A DNA stretch of 64,000 nt from Frateuria_A sp035943815 (GTDB lineage: Bacteria; Pseudomonadota; Gammaproteobacteria; Xanthomonadales; Rhodanobacteraceae), in NCBI RefSeq assembly GCF_035943815.1, contig NZ_DASZBU010000006.1:141555-205554 (forward strand). The letters run 5' to 3'. The first letter of the stretch is position 1. Every line of letters begins with the position of its first letter. The position numbers were made by a program, and so were the translations under genes. The notes under the pieces are model-generated. The model saw only the letters and a list, made by a program, of their open reading frames with translations, did not search any database and was not told where the DNA came from. Positions 41,646 to 50,511 of this stretch are shown here, piece by piece.

Positions 41646-42695
41646 ATGACCCGCCGGTTGCGCCTCGCATTGCTGGGACTGGCCGGGGTGCTCGCCGCCG
41701 GCCTGGTCGCGCTGCTGGTCACGGTCTACCTGCTGCTGCAGCCGGATCGCTTCACCGCGATGCTGCAGCAACAGGCGCAAGCCGCCGGTCTCGAGCTCAG
41801 CCTGGCCAGCCCGGCCAGCCCTACGCTGTTCCCGCGCCCGGCGCTGGAACTGCAGGGCCTCACCCTCACCGCGCAAGGCGCCAGCATGCCGATCCTGCTG
41901 GCCGCCAGCGGCCGCCTCGCGCTGCCCTGGCGCACGCTTTTCGGCGGCCCGACAGTGATCTCGCGTCTGGAGATCGATGCGCCCCGGGTCGATTTGGACG
42001 CGCTGCAGGCGTGGCTGTCCGGCATGCCGCCGCGGCCGGCCAACGCGCCGCCCAACATTCCGCGCATCGACACTGGCGTGCGCATCGCCCGCGGCACGCT
42101 CGTGCGCGGCAACCAGCTGCTGCTGCGCGACTTCTCGCTGGACGCCGGCAGCCTGCTCTCGGGCCGGGCGTTTCCGCTGGTGGTCTCGGCCAAGGACGCC
42201 GAAGGCACGCCCATGCAGTTGCGCCTCACCGCCACGCCGCGCATCCAGGGCAACGCGCTGCAGCTGAACGACATCGACCTGGACTTTACCCAAGGCGCCA
42301 CGCTGTCCATGCGCCTGACCGGCGAGGCACACTGGCACGGCGCCGCCGACGCGGCGGCCACGCTGGCCGGTTCGCTGGAGCATGCGGACGCCGGCCGCTA
42401 CGAGATGTCGCTGCACCTCACGCCGGCCAACCAGAACGATCCGCTGCTGCTGGCGCTCAAGCTCGACGGCCCGGGCAACCATATCGACCTGCGCCTGCCG
42501 CCGCTGGGAGTCGCGCAGTGGTGGACGCGCATGCACGACGAGCATGGGCCGCAGCTGGCGGCGCCGCCGGGCAGCGGCCACCTCGACGCAACCAGCCTCG
42601 ACCTTGGCGGCGTACGCGTTGAGGGCCTGCGGCTGGAACTCACGCCCTCGCCCGCGGCGAGCGGTCCTGCTCCCGCCACCAGCACCTCCCGATGA
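41646..42695 (+). CDS. AsmA-like membrane-anchored protein
   Basis: The 349-residue product has an N-terminal membrane helix (about 7-29) and a large periplasmic beta-rich domain with repeated LELQGLTLTAQGAS and LEIDAPRVDLDAL patterns, as in AsmA-like outer-membrane biogenesis proteins. The C-terminus is Ser/Ala/Pro-rich. It lies between ftsY and mutY and its end overlaps mutY by four bases. The assignment to AsmA-like is by architecture; the exact role is unknown. Confidence 0.72.
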   Translation: MTRRLRLALLGLAGVLAAGLVALLVTVYLLLQPDRFTAMLQQQAQAAGLELSLASPASPTLFPRPALELQGLTLTAQGASMPILLAASGRLALPWRTLFGGPTVISRLEIDAPRVDLDALQAWLSGMPPRPANAPPNIPRIDTGVRIARGTLVRGNQLLLRDFSLDAGSLLSGRAFPLVVSAKDAEGTPMQLRLTATPRIQGNALQLNDIDLDFTQGATLSMRLTGEAHWHGAADAAATLAGSLEHADAGRYEMSLHLTPANQNDPLLLALKLDGPGNHIDLRLPPLGVAQWWTRMHDEHGPQLAAPPGSGHLDATSLDLGGVRVEGLRLELTPSPAASGPAPATSTSR

Positions 42696-43750
42696 CCTCC
42701 ACGCTCGCTGCCCACCTGCTGCCCTGGTTCGACCGCCACGGGCGCCGCGACCTTCCCTGGCAGGCGCCGGCACCCGAAGGTCGCCGCGACGCCTACCGCG
42801 TTTGGTTGTCCGAAGTGATGCTGCAGCAGACCCAGGTCGTCACGGTGATCCCCTACTTCCTGCGCTTCACCGAGGCTCTGCCGACCCTCCCCGCGCTCGC
42901 CGCCGCCTCGGAGGACCAGGTGTTCGCGCTCTGGTCGGGCCTGGGCTACTACCGGCGCGCGCGCTTCCTGCATCGCGCCGCGCAGCTGTGCGTGGAACGC
43001 CACGGCGGCGAACTGCCACGCGAGTTCGATGCGCTCGCCGCGCTGCCGGGCATCGGCCGCTCCACCGCCGGCGCCATCCTCGCCCAGGCGCATGGTCTGC
43101 GCTTCCCCATCCTCGATGGCAACGTCAAGCGCGTGCTTGCGCGCTTCCACGGCATCGAAGGCCTGCCCGGCACGGCCCCGATCGAGAAGAAGCTGTGGGA
43201 GCACGCCGACGCCCACACCCCGCGCGAGCGCGTGGCCGATTACACCCAGGCCATCATGGACCTGGGCGCCACCCTCTGCGTGCGCTCGCGCCCGCTGTGC
43301 CCGGCCTGCCCGCTTTCCGAAGCCTGCATCGCGCGCCGCGAAGGCCGCACCGCCCAGTTGCCCACGCCCAAGCCCAGCAAGGTGCTGCCCACGCGCCATA
43401 CCACCATGCTGGTGCTGCGCGATACCGGCGGACGCGTGCTGCTGCAGCGGCGCGGGCCCCAGGGCGTCTGGTCCGGCCTGTGGAGCCTGCCCGAAGCGCC
43501 GGACCACGACTCCGCGTGGCGTCTGGCGCAGAATCACGCGCAGTTGGACGATGCGCAGGCGCTCGCGCCGTTCGTGCATGTCTTCAGCCATTACCGCCTC
43601 GCCGTGGAGCCACTGCTCTTCGACGGCGCGACAGCCCACCCTGCCATCGCCGATAATCAGACCCTGCGCTGGTGCGCCCACGACGAATGGCCTGACCTGG
43701 GCCTGCCCGCCCCGGTGCGCAGCCTGCTCGAGACCCTGGTCTCAGCCTGA
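42692..43750 (+). CDS. mutY: Adenine DNA glycosylase MutY
   Basis: MutY removes adenine opposite 8-oxoguanine. The 352 residues show VWLSEVMLQQTQVVTVIPY (with the catalytic Glu), the helix-hairpin-helix LPGIGRSTAGAI, the catalytic Asp region FPILDGNVKRVLAR, the [4Fe-4S] cysteines CVRSRPLCPACPLSEAC and a C-terminal NUDIX-like 8-oxoG domain. It follows the AsmA-like gene with an ATGA overlap and precedes yggX, a common pairing. Confidence 0.97.
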   Translation: MTSTLAAHLLPWFDRHGRRDLPWQAPAPEGRRDAYRVWLSEVMLQQTQVVTVIPYFLRFTEALPTLPALAAASEDQVFALWSGLGYYRRARFLHRAAQLCVERHGGELPREFDALAALPGIGRSTAGAILAQAHGLRFPILDGNVKRVLARFHGIEGLPGTAPIEKKLWEHADAHTPRERVADYTQAIMDLGATLCVRSRPLCPACPLSEACIARREGRTAQLPTPKPSKVLPTRHTTMLVLRDTGGRVLLQRRGPQGVWSGLWSLPEAPDHDSAWRLAQNHAQLDDAQALAPFVHVFSHYRLAVEPLLFDGATAHPAIADNQTLRWCAHDEWPDLGLPAPVRSLLETLVSA

Positions 43751-43862
43751 TCCCTCCGTCCCGGGCACAGGCCAACGGCGCTCGAATCCACCCCAACCGT
43801 TCGTCCCGAGCGTAGGCCGCAGGCAGATGTCGAAGGACGCTCCAAAGTCCCCGGAAACCACC

Positions 43863-44141
43863 ATGCCCCGCACTGTGCATTGCGCCAAGCTCGACATCGA
43901 CGCCGAAGGCCTGGACTTCGCCCCCTGGCCCGGCCCGCTCGGCCAGCGCGTCTACGAACAGGTGTCCAAGCAGGCCTGGCAGCAGTGGCTCGCTCACCAG
44001 ACCATGCTGATCAACGAATACCGCCTCAATCCGCTGGAGGCCAAGACCCGCCAGTTCCTCGCAGGCGAGATGGAGAAATACTTCTTCGGCGGCGGCGAAG
44101 TCGCCCAGCCGGCCGGCTACGTCTCCCCCGACGAACCTTGA
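43863..44141 (+). CDS. yggX: YggX-type Fe(II)-trafficking/oxidative damage protection protein
   Basis: YggX proteins protect iron-sulfur clusters and help iron handling. The 92-residue product is standard: MPRTVHCAKLDIDAEGLDFA, then QQWLAHQTMLINEYRLNPLE, then RQFLAGEMEKYFF. The single Cys7 matches the family. The long upstream frame belongs to mutY sequence; the ATG at 43863 is the family start. The mutY-yggX order, 112 bases apart, fits MutY's need for an intact cluster. Confidence 0.95.
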   Translation: MPRTVHCAKLDIDAEGLDFAPWPGPLGQRVYEQVSKQAWQQWLAHQTMLINEYRLNPLEAKTRQFLAGEMEKYFFGGGEVAQPAGYVSPDEP

Positions 44142-44208
44142 CGCACGCGCGCGCATCCGCTTAAATGCGCGGCTCCACGCAGCACGCCCCGCGCGCTGCC
44201 CTCTTCCT

Positions 44209-44284
44209 GGCCGGGTAGCTCAGTTGGTAGAGCAGGGGATTGAAAATCCCCGTGTCGGCGGTTCGATTCCGTCCCCGGCCACCA
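44209..44284 (+). tRNA. tRNA-Phe (GAA)
   Basis: A complete 76-base tRNA with encoded CCA. The acceptor stem GGCCGGG pairs with CCCGGCC, the D arm is GCTCAGTTGGTAGAGC, the anticodon arm GGGGA-TTGAAAA-TCCCC carries anticodon GAA, and the T arm GGCGGTTCGATTCCGTC is regular. A strong terminator follows 15 bases later. Confidence 0.98.
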
Positions 44285-44298
44285 TCGAAGATGACTCA

Positions 44299-44326
44299 GC
44301 CCGCCCTTTCGGCGGGCTTTGTTTTT
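44299..44326 (+). terminator. Rho-independent terminator of tRNA-Phe
   Basis: GCCCGCC-CTTTC-GGCGGGC followed by TTTGTTTTT, a textbook 7-base GC stem and T-run directly after the tRNA. It isolates the tRNA from the lipocalin-like gene. Confidence 0.95.
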
Positions 44327-44451
44327 GCCCGGTGTCCAGCAGGACAGCGAGCCATTCGATTCGACCATGGCTGAAATGCGGTTTGGCCCCCTGTTGGCCG
44401 GCGTGGCGCGACTACTAGTCTGCGCGTGCTTCCCTATCCATGAGGATTGCC

Positions 44452-44997
44452 ATGCAAGCCTATCGAAACCTCGTTCTTTTCTGCGTCGCGGCCCTGGCGC
44501 TGGCCACCACGGCGGTGCATGCGGCACCGCAGGGCAAAGCGGCTCCTGCCGGTGCGATGTCGGCATCGGTACCCGGTTGGCTGGTCGGCGCGTGGACGCT
44601 GGTCCGCTGCGACAACGTCTATCCCGGCGGGCACCGCGTGGAACTCTATGGCCATGACCCGCAAGGCCGCTGGATGATCGACGCGCAAGGCCATTACATG
44701 ATGCTGATCGCCCGCGCCAAGCGCATGCCGTTCGCCACGGGCGACAAGTCCAGGGGCACGCCCGGGGAATACCGCGCCGCGTCGCTGGATGTGAACGCGC
44801 ACTACGGCAGCATCGCCATCCAGGGCGACAAGATGACCACGCACATCGAGCAGGCCTCGTTCCCCAACTGGAACGGCCGCGGCGCAACCACCCACTACAC
44901 CCGCGACGGCGACCAGCTCACCTACATCGTCGCCAAGCCCAGCAGCGGCGCGTCGGATGGTGCCCACGGCGAAGTGGTGTGGCGGCGGGTCGACTGA
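44452..44997 (+). CDS. Secreted lipocalin-like domain protein
   Basis: The 181-residue product has a signal peptide (about 1-24, ending TTAVHA) and a lipocalin-like fold with the opening VPGWLVGAWTLVRCDNVYP and a repeated beta pattern including GRWMIDAQGHYMMLIARAKR. Such proteins are often periplasmic binders of unknown ligand. The ATG at 44452 has GAGG 6 bases upstream and is preferred to an ATG 12 bases earlier. It faces the LysR gene with 4 bases between the stops. Confidence 0.7.
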   Translation: MQAYRNLVLFCVAALALATTAVHAAPQGKAAPAGAMSASVPGWLVGAWTLVRCDNVYPGGHRVELYGHDPQGRWMIDAQGHYMMLIARAKRMPFATGDKSRGTPGEYRAASLDVNAHYGSIAIQGDKMTTHIEQASFPNWNGRGATTHYTRDGDQLTYIVAKPSSGASDGAHGEVVWRRVD

Positions 44998-45001
44998 TCC
45001 G

Positions 45002-45865
45002 CTAGCCCTGGGCCAGCTGCCTGAACGCGCCGGCCAGCGCGTGCAGTGCCTGGCGTGAACGGTGGTCGTTGAGCGCTGTGTAGAGCACCACGTCGTGGCT
45101 GGGCAGCGGCGGCAGCGACAAGGCCGATCCCAGATCGGCGGTACCGCCCGGGGCCGCGCGCCGGGCGAGCACCGCAATGGCGAGCCCGGCCGCGGCAGCC
45201 GCTCCGAGCACCGCGGCGCCCTTGCCGATGAAGACCTCGGTCCAGGCCACGCCCGCCTGGTCCAGTGCGCGCACGGCGGCGGCACGGATCGAACAGGATT
45301 CGCCCTGGGTCGACAGCGGCAGCGGTTCGCCCGGCCGCGGCCGCCAGCCGGCGGCACCGACCCAGGCGAACTGCTCCTTGTAGATCGTTTCCCCCTGGGC
45401 ATGCCGGCCTTCCGGTTGCACTACCAGGGCGGCATCGAGCGTGCCCTCTTCGTAGGCCTGCATGACTTCGCGCGACCCGGCCACCCGCAACTCCAGCAGC
45501 AGGTGCGGATCGTGCTCGCTCATGTGGCGCAGCAACGCCGGCAGCTCGCTGCCGACGATGAGCTGGCTGATGCCGACGGTGAGTCGGCGCCGTTCGATCT
45601 TGAACGATGCCATCGCCCGCTCGTGCGCACCCATCAGCGAGCGGGCCGCCTCGAGGAACAGCGCGCCCTCGGCGGACAGCCGCACCTGCCGCGGCGTGCG
45701 TTCCAGCAAACGCCGGCCCAACTGGTCTTCCAGCCGCCGCAGCTTGAGGCTGATGGCCGACTGCGTGGTGGCCAGGGCAGCTGCCGCGCGCGTGAAGCTC
45801 TGCAGGTCGGCGGTGAGGACGAACGCGTTGACCGCATCCAGATCGAGCGCTTTGGAAGGCTTCAT
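45002..45865 (-). CDS. LysR-family transcriptional regulator
   Basis: The 287-residue product has the LysR winged helix-turn-helix (about 8-66, with SFTRAAAALATTQSAISLKL and RLEDQLGRRLLERTPR) and a periplasmic-binding-like effector domain. Targets are unknown. It is separated by 147 bases from the hybrid kinase gene on the same strand and faces the lipocalin gene, so either neighbour may be a target. Confidence 0.9.
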   Translation of the reverse strand: MKPSKALDLDAVNAFVLTADLQSFTRAAAALATTQSAISLKLRRLEDQLGRRLLERTPRQVRLSAEGALFLEAARSLMGAHERAMASFKIERRRLTVGISQLIVGSELPALLRHMSEHDPHLLLELRVAGSREVMQAYEEGTLDAALVVQPEGRHAQGETIYKEQFAWVGAAGWRPRPGEPLPLSTQGESCSIRAAAVRALDQAGVAWTEVFIGKGAAVLGAAAAAGLAIAVLARRAAPGGTADLGSALSLPPLPSHDVVLYTALNDHRSRQALHALAGAFRQLAQG

Positions 45866-46012
45866 CGCGGAGAAGGCCGGGGAAGGATGGAATGCTTACC
45901 GAAGCGGTTTCAGGAGCGCCGCTTTTTCCCATGATCCGGATGTCGCCGCCGAACACAAGCTCCCGCGCAGGCGCCAAGCGCAGGGCGGCCCGCCCCGTTC
46001 GCTGCGCGCCGG

Positions 46013-49000
46013 TCAGGCGGGTACGCTGGCCTCGAGGGCAACCGCCTGCGGCACCAGCCGCACGAAGAGTTCGGCAAGCGCCTCGCCGCTGAACGGTTTG
46101 CGCAGGAACGCATCCATCCCCGCCTCGTGCGCGCGCGCCTCTTCGTCGCCGCCGGCGCGGGCCGTGATGGCGACGATCGGCATGCGCTGGCCGGGCTCCT
46201 CGCGCTGGCGCACCAGGCGGGCGACCTGGAAGCCATCCACGCCGGGAAGGTCCAGGTCCAGCAGCATGACGTCGAAGGAGGACTGCTCCAGTTCGGCCAG
46301 CGCACCCAGCCCGTTGGCGACGTAGCAGACGCGATGGTGCTGGCGCTCGAGCTGGCCGCGGATCACCGCCGCGACGATGGCGTCGTCTTCCACCAGCAGC
46401 ACGCGCAGTGCGCGGCCGAGCGGCGCGTGCGCGGCGGGCAGCGCAGCGGCGGCCCCCTCGGGCGGCTGCAGCGGCAGGCGCACGCGGAAAGTGCTGCCGT
46501 GGGCCAGGCGCGATTCCAGCTCGATGCTGCCGCCCATCATGCCGACCAGCTCGCGGCAGATCGCCAGGCCCAGGCCCGTGCCGGCTCGCCGCTGCGGGCC
46601 GTCGACCTGCTCGAAACGCTGGAACAGGCGTGCCCGCGCCGATTCGGGAATGCCCGGACCGGTATCGGTGACGCTGAAGACCAGGCCCTCGTTGCAGCGC
46701 AGCGCGCGCAATTCGACGCTTCCGTACTCGGTGAACTTGAGCGCGTTGTGGGTGAGGTTGAGCAACACCTGCTTGATGCGCACCGCGTCGCCGACCACCC
46801 GCGACGGCAGGTCCTCTGCCACCTCCACCAGGAAGCCCAGGCGCTTGGCCTGCGCGTGGCCCAGCTGCAGCTGCGCCACGTCCTCGACCAGCTGGCGCGG
46901 ATCGAACGGCGCAGGCTCGAGGTTGAGCCGCCCCGCCTCGATGCGCGCGACGTCCAGCGCATCGTTGAGCAGCTTGAGCAGCATGCCGCCGGAACGCTGC
47001 ATGGCCAGGGTATATTCGCGCTGCTCGGGCTTCAGCGGCGTGGCCAGCAGCAGCTCGGCCATGCCCATCACGCCGGTCATCGGCGTGCGGATTTCGTGGC
47101 TGAGCGTCGCCAGGAACTGGGTCTTGGCGGCGCTGGCCTCCTCGGCCAGGCTGCGCTGCTGCTCGGCCAGGGCGATGCGGTGGCGCTGCGCGATGCGCCG
47201 GCGCCACACCCACAGCACCAGCCACACGGTCAGCGCCAGCGTGAGGGCGTAGCCCAGCCAGGCCCACCAGCGCGCCCACGGCGGCGCTTCGACGTGGATG
47301 CGCAAGGGCGCGTCCAGGTGCGCCCAGGCCCCGCCGGCGCCGGCGGCCATCACCTGGAGCGTGTAGTCGCCGGCACCCAGGCCGGCGAACTCGCGTTCGC
47401 CACGGCTGTCGACATCCACCCAGCTGCTGTCCAGGCCATCGAGCCGGAACCGGTAGCGGTTGGCGGAAGGGTCGACGTAGGAAAACACCCGCGCCTCGAT
47501 ACCCAGCTCGCGGTCGCGCCAGTCCACCTCGATCGGGCCCGGACCCAGCGGCAGATCGACCAGGTGACCGTGGCGACGCACCCGAACGCGGGTCAGCGCC
47601 AGCTGCGGCACGGTCGCCTGCTCGCGCACGCGATCGGGATTGAAGGCGACCACGCCGCCCAGCGTCGGCGAGTACAGGTTGCCGTCGGGCATCAACGCAT
47701 AGCCGCGGGCGAATTCGGTGTTGCTCAGGCCGTCCTGCAGGCCGAACGAGCGGAAGTGGCCCGAATCCGGGTCGAAACGCCACAGGCCGCCGCTGCCGAA
47801 GATCCACACGCGCCCGCGCGCGTCCACGCGCATGTCGACAACCACGACCGAGGGCCAGCCTTGCGCCATGTCCACGCGCCGCGCCAGCGCCAGGCCGTCG
47901 CCGCGGTAGCGGTAGTGCTCCAGCCCGTCGGGGGTCGCCAGCCACAGGCCATCGGGCGAGAAGCCGAAGGCTTCCACCGAGACGCCGGTCGGCCCGCCAG
48001 GCACCGGCTCGAAGAAGGTGTGCGTGGGGTCCAGCCGCATCAGGCCGCCTTCGCTGGCGTAGAAGAACGCGCCGCGGTCGTTCAGCGTCATCTGCGCGCC
48101 CCAGAGCATCTTGTCGTCGGCGTGTCGCATCGGCACCGGGGCGACAGCGAGGGTGTCCGGATCGATCCGGAACAGGCCCTCGCCGAAGGTGCGCACGTAC
48201 AGACGTCGGTCGGGGCCGGGCTCGACCTCCAGTGGATGGCGGATCATCGCCCCGTCCGGATCGACGCGGTCGGCCTGGTTGCCCTGGGCGCGGTAGAGCG
48301 CGCCCTGCACGGCCACCCAGAGCTTGCCGCCGTCGCCCTCGGTCATGCCGACCACGTCGCCGCGCAGGCCCGAGAGCACGTGCTCGACCGCACCGGTATA
48401 GGGATCGAGCCGGTCCACGCGGCCGCCGCGCTCGCCCACCCAGACGTGCCGTCGATCGCGCCCGCGCGCCATCGTGGTGGCGACCGAGTCGCGCAGGCTG
48501 GCGGGGTCGTCCGGGATGTGCGTGTAGCGGCTGAAACCGTACCAGCCCGGCGCCAGGTAGGCCACGCCGCCGTCGAGCATGGTCACCCACAGGCCGCCTT
48601 CGCGATCGACGTAGAGCTGCCACACCCAGGTGCCGGGCAGGTTGCCGTAGAGGACAGGCCGGTCCATCACCGGAATCACCGGGTCTTCGGGCCGCTGCTG
48701 CAGGAACAGCCCGCGCTGGGTGCCGATCCATAACCGGCCGTCGTGATCGCGGGTGCTCACCATCACGTTGGTGTCGGGCAGCTGGTTCTCGGCGAAGCGG
48801 TGCGCCAGGCCATCGGCGCCCACCACGAGCAGCCCGCGCACGGTGGCGATGCGCACCTCCTCGCCGTTGCCGTCGATGTGCCAGGCATCCACGGTCTGCT
48901 CCGGATCGGCCGGCAGCACGCGGTACCAGCTGCCGTCCGGATCGCGCCGGAACAGGCCATGGCTGCTGCCGGCCCATAAACGCTGGTGCGGATCGACGTA

Positions 49001-49606
49001 GAGCGAGGCCACTTCGCCGAAATCGGCAGGCGTGGACCCGAGCAAGGGGTTGACCACGTGTTCGAACTGCCCGTCCGCGCGCATCCGGTCCAGGCCGTAT
49101 CGCGTGCCCACCCAGAGGCTGCCGTCGGCCGTCTGCGCCAGTGCCCAGACCTTCTCGCTCACCAGGCTGGCCGGATCGGCCGGGTCGTGGGCCCAGTGCT
49201 GGAATGTGCCGCTGGCCGCATCGAAGCGGTTGAGGCCCGCGTCCAGTCCGCCGGCCCACAACCGGCCCTGCGTGTCGATCAGCAGCGAGGAGATGCCATT
49301 GCCATACAGCGACCCGGGGTCACCGGCCACGTGGCGGTAGGTCCTGAACTCCACGCCGTCGAAGCGGGCGATGCCGTTCTTGGTGCCGAACCACATGGTG
49401 CCGTCCGGCGCCTGCACCGCGGTGTAGACCAGGCTGCTGGGCAGGCCGTTGGCGCTGCCGTAGCGGCGGAACTGCGGGGTCGGCAATGCGCTGGTCGAGA
49501 GGGTCCCGGCCGGCAGCGAGGCGGGCACGTTCACGCCTGCCGCGGGCGCGCCGAGCAGCAAGCCAACGCCCAGCAGCAAAGCGGACACCATGAGTTTCCC
49601 CCACAT
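46013..49606 (-). CDS. Hybrid two-component sensor kinase with beta-propeller sensor
   Basis: About 1197 residues. Signal peptide or N-terminal anchor, then a large periplasmic two-component-regulator propeller (many WVGTRYGLDRM and LWVTMLDGGVAY-type repeats, about 40-680), a Y_Y_Y domain (about 690-760) and a membrane helix near 770-790. HisKA has FLATLSHEIRTPM, with the phospho-His near residue 831. HATPase has LTHNALKFTEYGS and GTGLGLAICRELV. A C-terminal receiver contains VLLVEDD and VMLLDLDLPGVDGF. This is the layout of carbohydrate-sensing HTCS kinases but without their AraC output domain. I take the ATG at 49606; a weaker GTG at 49651 would add 15 residues. Confidence 0.9.
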   Translation of the reverse strand: MWGKLMVSALLLGVGLLLGAPAAGVNVPASLPAGTLSTSALPTPQFRRYGSANGLPSSLVYTAVQAPDGTMWFGTKNGIARFDGVEFRTYRHVAGDPGSLYGNGISSLLIDTQGRLWAGGLDAGLNRFDAASGTFQHWAHDPADPASLVSEKVWALAQTADGSLWVGTRYGLDRMRADGQFEHVVNPLLGSTPADFGEVASLYVDPHQRLWAGSSHGLFRRDPDGSWYRVLPADPEQTVDAWHIDGNGEEVRIATVRGLLVVGADGLAHRFAENQLPDTNVMVSTRDHDGRLWIGTQRGLFLQQRPEDPVIPVMDRPVLYGNLPGTWVWQLYVDREGGLWVTMLDGGVAYLAPGWYGFSRYTHIPDDPASLRDSVATTMARGRDRRHVWVGERGGRVDRLDPYTGAVEHVLSGLRGDVVGMTEGDGGKLWVAVQGALYRAQGNQADRVDPDGAMIRHPLEVEPGPDRRLYVRTFGEGLFRIDPDTLAVAPVPMRHADDKMLWGAQMTLNDRGAFFYASEGGLMRLDPTHTFFEPVPGGPTGVSVEAFGFSPDGLWLATPDGLEHYRYRGDGLALARRVDMAQGWPSVVVVDMRVDARGRVWIFGSGGLWRFDPDSGHFRSFGLQDGLSNTEFARGYALMPDGNLYSPTLGGVVAFNPDRVREQATVPQLALTRVRVRRHGHLVDLPLGPGPIEVDWRDRELGIEARVFSYVDPSANRYRFRLDGLDSSWVDVDSRGEREFAGLGAGDYTLQVMAAGAGGAWAHLDAPLRIHVEAPPWARWWAWLGYALTLALTVWLVLWVWRRRIAQRHRIALAEQQRSLAEEASAAKTQFLATLSHEIRTPMTGVMGMAELLLATPLKPEQREYTLAMQRSGGMLLKLLNDALDVARIEAGRLNLEPAPFDPRQLVEDVAQLQLGHAQAKRLGFLVEVAEDLPSRVVGDAVRIKQVLLNLTHNALKFTEYGSVELRALRCNEGLVFSVTDTGPGIPESARARLFQRFEQVDGPQRRAGTGLGLAICRELVGMMGGSIELESRLAHGSTFRVRLPLQPPEGAAAALPAAHAPLGRALRVLLVEDDAIVAAVIRGQLERQHHRVCYVANGLGALAELEQSSFDVMLLDLDLPGVDGFQVARLVRQREEPGQRMPIVAITARAGGDEEARAHEAGMDAFLRKPFSGEALAELFVRLVPQAVALEASVPA

Positions 49607-49727
49607 GCTTGAAGTCCGTCGTGGACGTATCGCAGTCCCCTGGGTCTTCACGCCTTTGGCAAGCCGCCGGATTCCCCTTCACGAAATGATGCCAAAAAGC
49701 CCACCCCTGCCGCGACCTTCCCCGATG

Positions 49728-49741
49728 TACTAAGATTAGTA
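49728..49741 (+). promoter_or_regulatory. LexA-box-like operator touching the lexA start
   Basis: TACTAA-GA-TTAGTA is a perfect inverted repeat ending 4 bases before the lexA ATG. Xanthomonad LexA proteins are known to bind TTAGTA/TACTAA-type boxes, here with the arms in the reverse order. A -10-like TAAGAT (49731-49736) lies inside it, so transcription would start close to the ATG. That RNA would be nearly or fully leaderless, and LexA binding would cover the promoter. Confidence 0.72.
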
Positions 49742-49745
49742 AACC

Positions 49746-50345
49746 ATGACCCCGATCCGCCAAGCTCTGCTCGATTACCTGCACCGGCACATCGCCGCGC
49801 ACGGCTACCCGCCCTCGCAGATGCAGATTGCCGCGGCGCTGGGGCTCAAGCAGAACCGTTCCGCGCGGTTGCACCTGGAGGCGCTGGCGCGCGAGGGCCA
49901 CCTCGAGCTGGTGCCCGGGCAGGCGCGCGGCATCCGCCTGCGCCAGAGGCCAGCCGTCGAGACGCTGCAGGTGCCGCTGCTCGGCCGCGTGGCGGCGGGG
50001 CGGCCGATCGGCTCGGACGCGCAGGTGCGCCGTGAGGTCGCGCTGGATGCTTCGTTGTTCCGGCTCAGGCCCGATTACCTGCTGGAAGTGGTCGGCGACT
50101 CGATGCTGCTCGACGGCATCCTCCCAGGCGACCTGATCGGCGTGCACCGCACGCCCGAGGCGCGTCATGGCCAGACCGTGGTGGCGCGGCTGGAGGGCGA
50201 GTTCACCGTCAAGCGGCTGGAACGCAAGGGCGCCCGCATCCGCCTGCTGCCGCGCAACCCGGCGTACGCGCCGATCGAGGTGGATCCGCGCGCCGGCGAC
50301 TTCGCCATCGAAGGCCTGTTCGCGGGGCTGGTGAGGTCTGGCTGA
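49746..50345 (+). CDS. lexA: LexA-family SOS repressor
   Basis: LexA represses SOS genes and self-cleaves when RecA is activated. The 199-residue product has a winged helix-turn-helix (about 22-64, PPSQMQIAAALGLKQNRSAR), the cleavage site Ala84-Gly85 (RVAAGRPI), Ser119 (VVGDSMLL) and Lys156 (EFTVKRL). There is no Shine-Dalgarno before the ATG. It heads the imuA-imuB-dnaE2 cassette, as the LexA2-type copies of this group do. A second lexA may exist elsewhere in the genome. Confidence 0.95.
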   Translation: MTPIRQALLDYLHRHIAAHGYPPSQMQIAAALGLKQNRSARLHLEALAREGHLELVPGQARGIRLRQRPAVETLQVPLLGRVAAGRPIGSDAQVRREVALDASLFRLRPDYLLEVVGDSMLLDGILPGDLIGVHRTPEARHGQTVVARLEGEFTVKRLERKGARIRLLPRNPAYAPIEVDPRAGDFAIEGLFAGLVRSG

Positions 50346-50441
50346 TGGACGCCCGTGCAGGCCGTGGCGGGCGCATGCGCCTCCCGGCGGCGGCCAGTAG
50401 GGAAGGCCGCGCTCCGTTCGCCCCCACCCGCCCTTCGAGTA

Positions 50442-50462
50442 CCTTCCCCCGCAGGTGGAAGC
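50442..50462. repeat. Second repeat family, copy 2
   Basis: CCTTCCCCC and GGAAG arms around GCAGGT lie in the lexA-imuA gap (50346-50511). They resemble the copy near 56.55 kb and, less closely, the one at 30.19 kb. Nothing else is recognisable in the gap. Confidence 0.4.
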
Positions 50463-50511
50463 CTTGCCGAGCGGTCGCCTCGTGCGCAGCCCACCCTACG
50501 GGTATGCACGC

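Noticed and set aside
44922..49259. A 1445-codon open frame on the minus strand
   Set aside because: It is an out-of-frame shadow of the hybrid kinase and LysR genes; its product is Arg/Ala/Gly-rich with no domain, as expected at this GC content.
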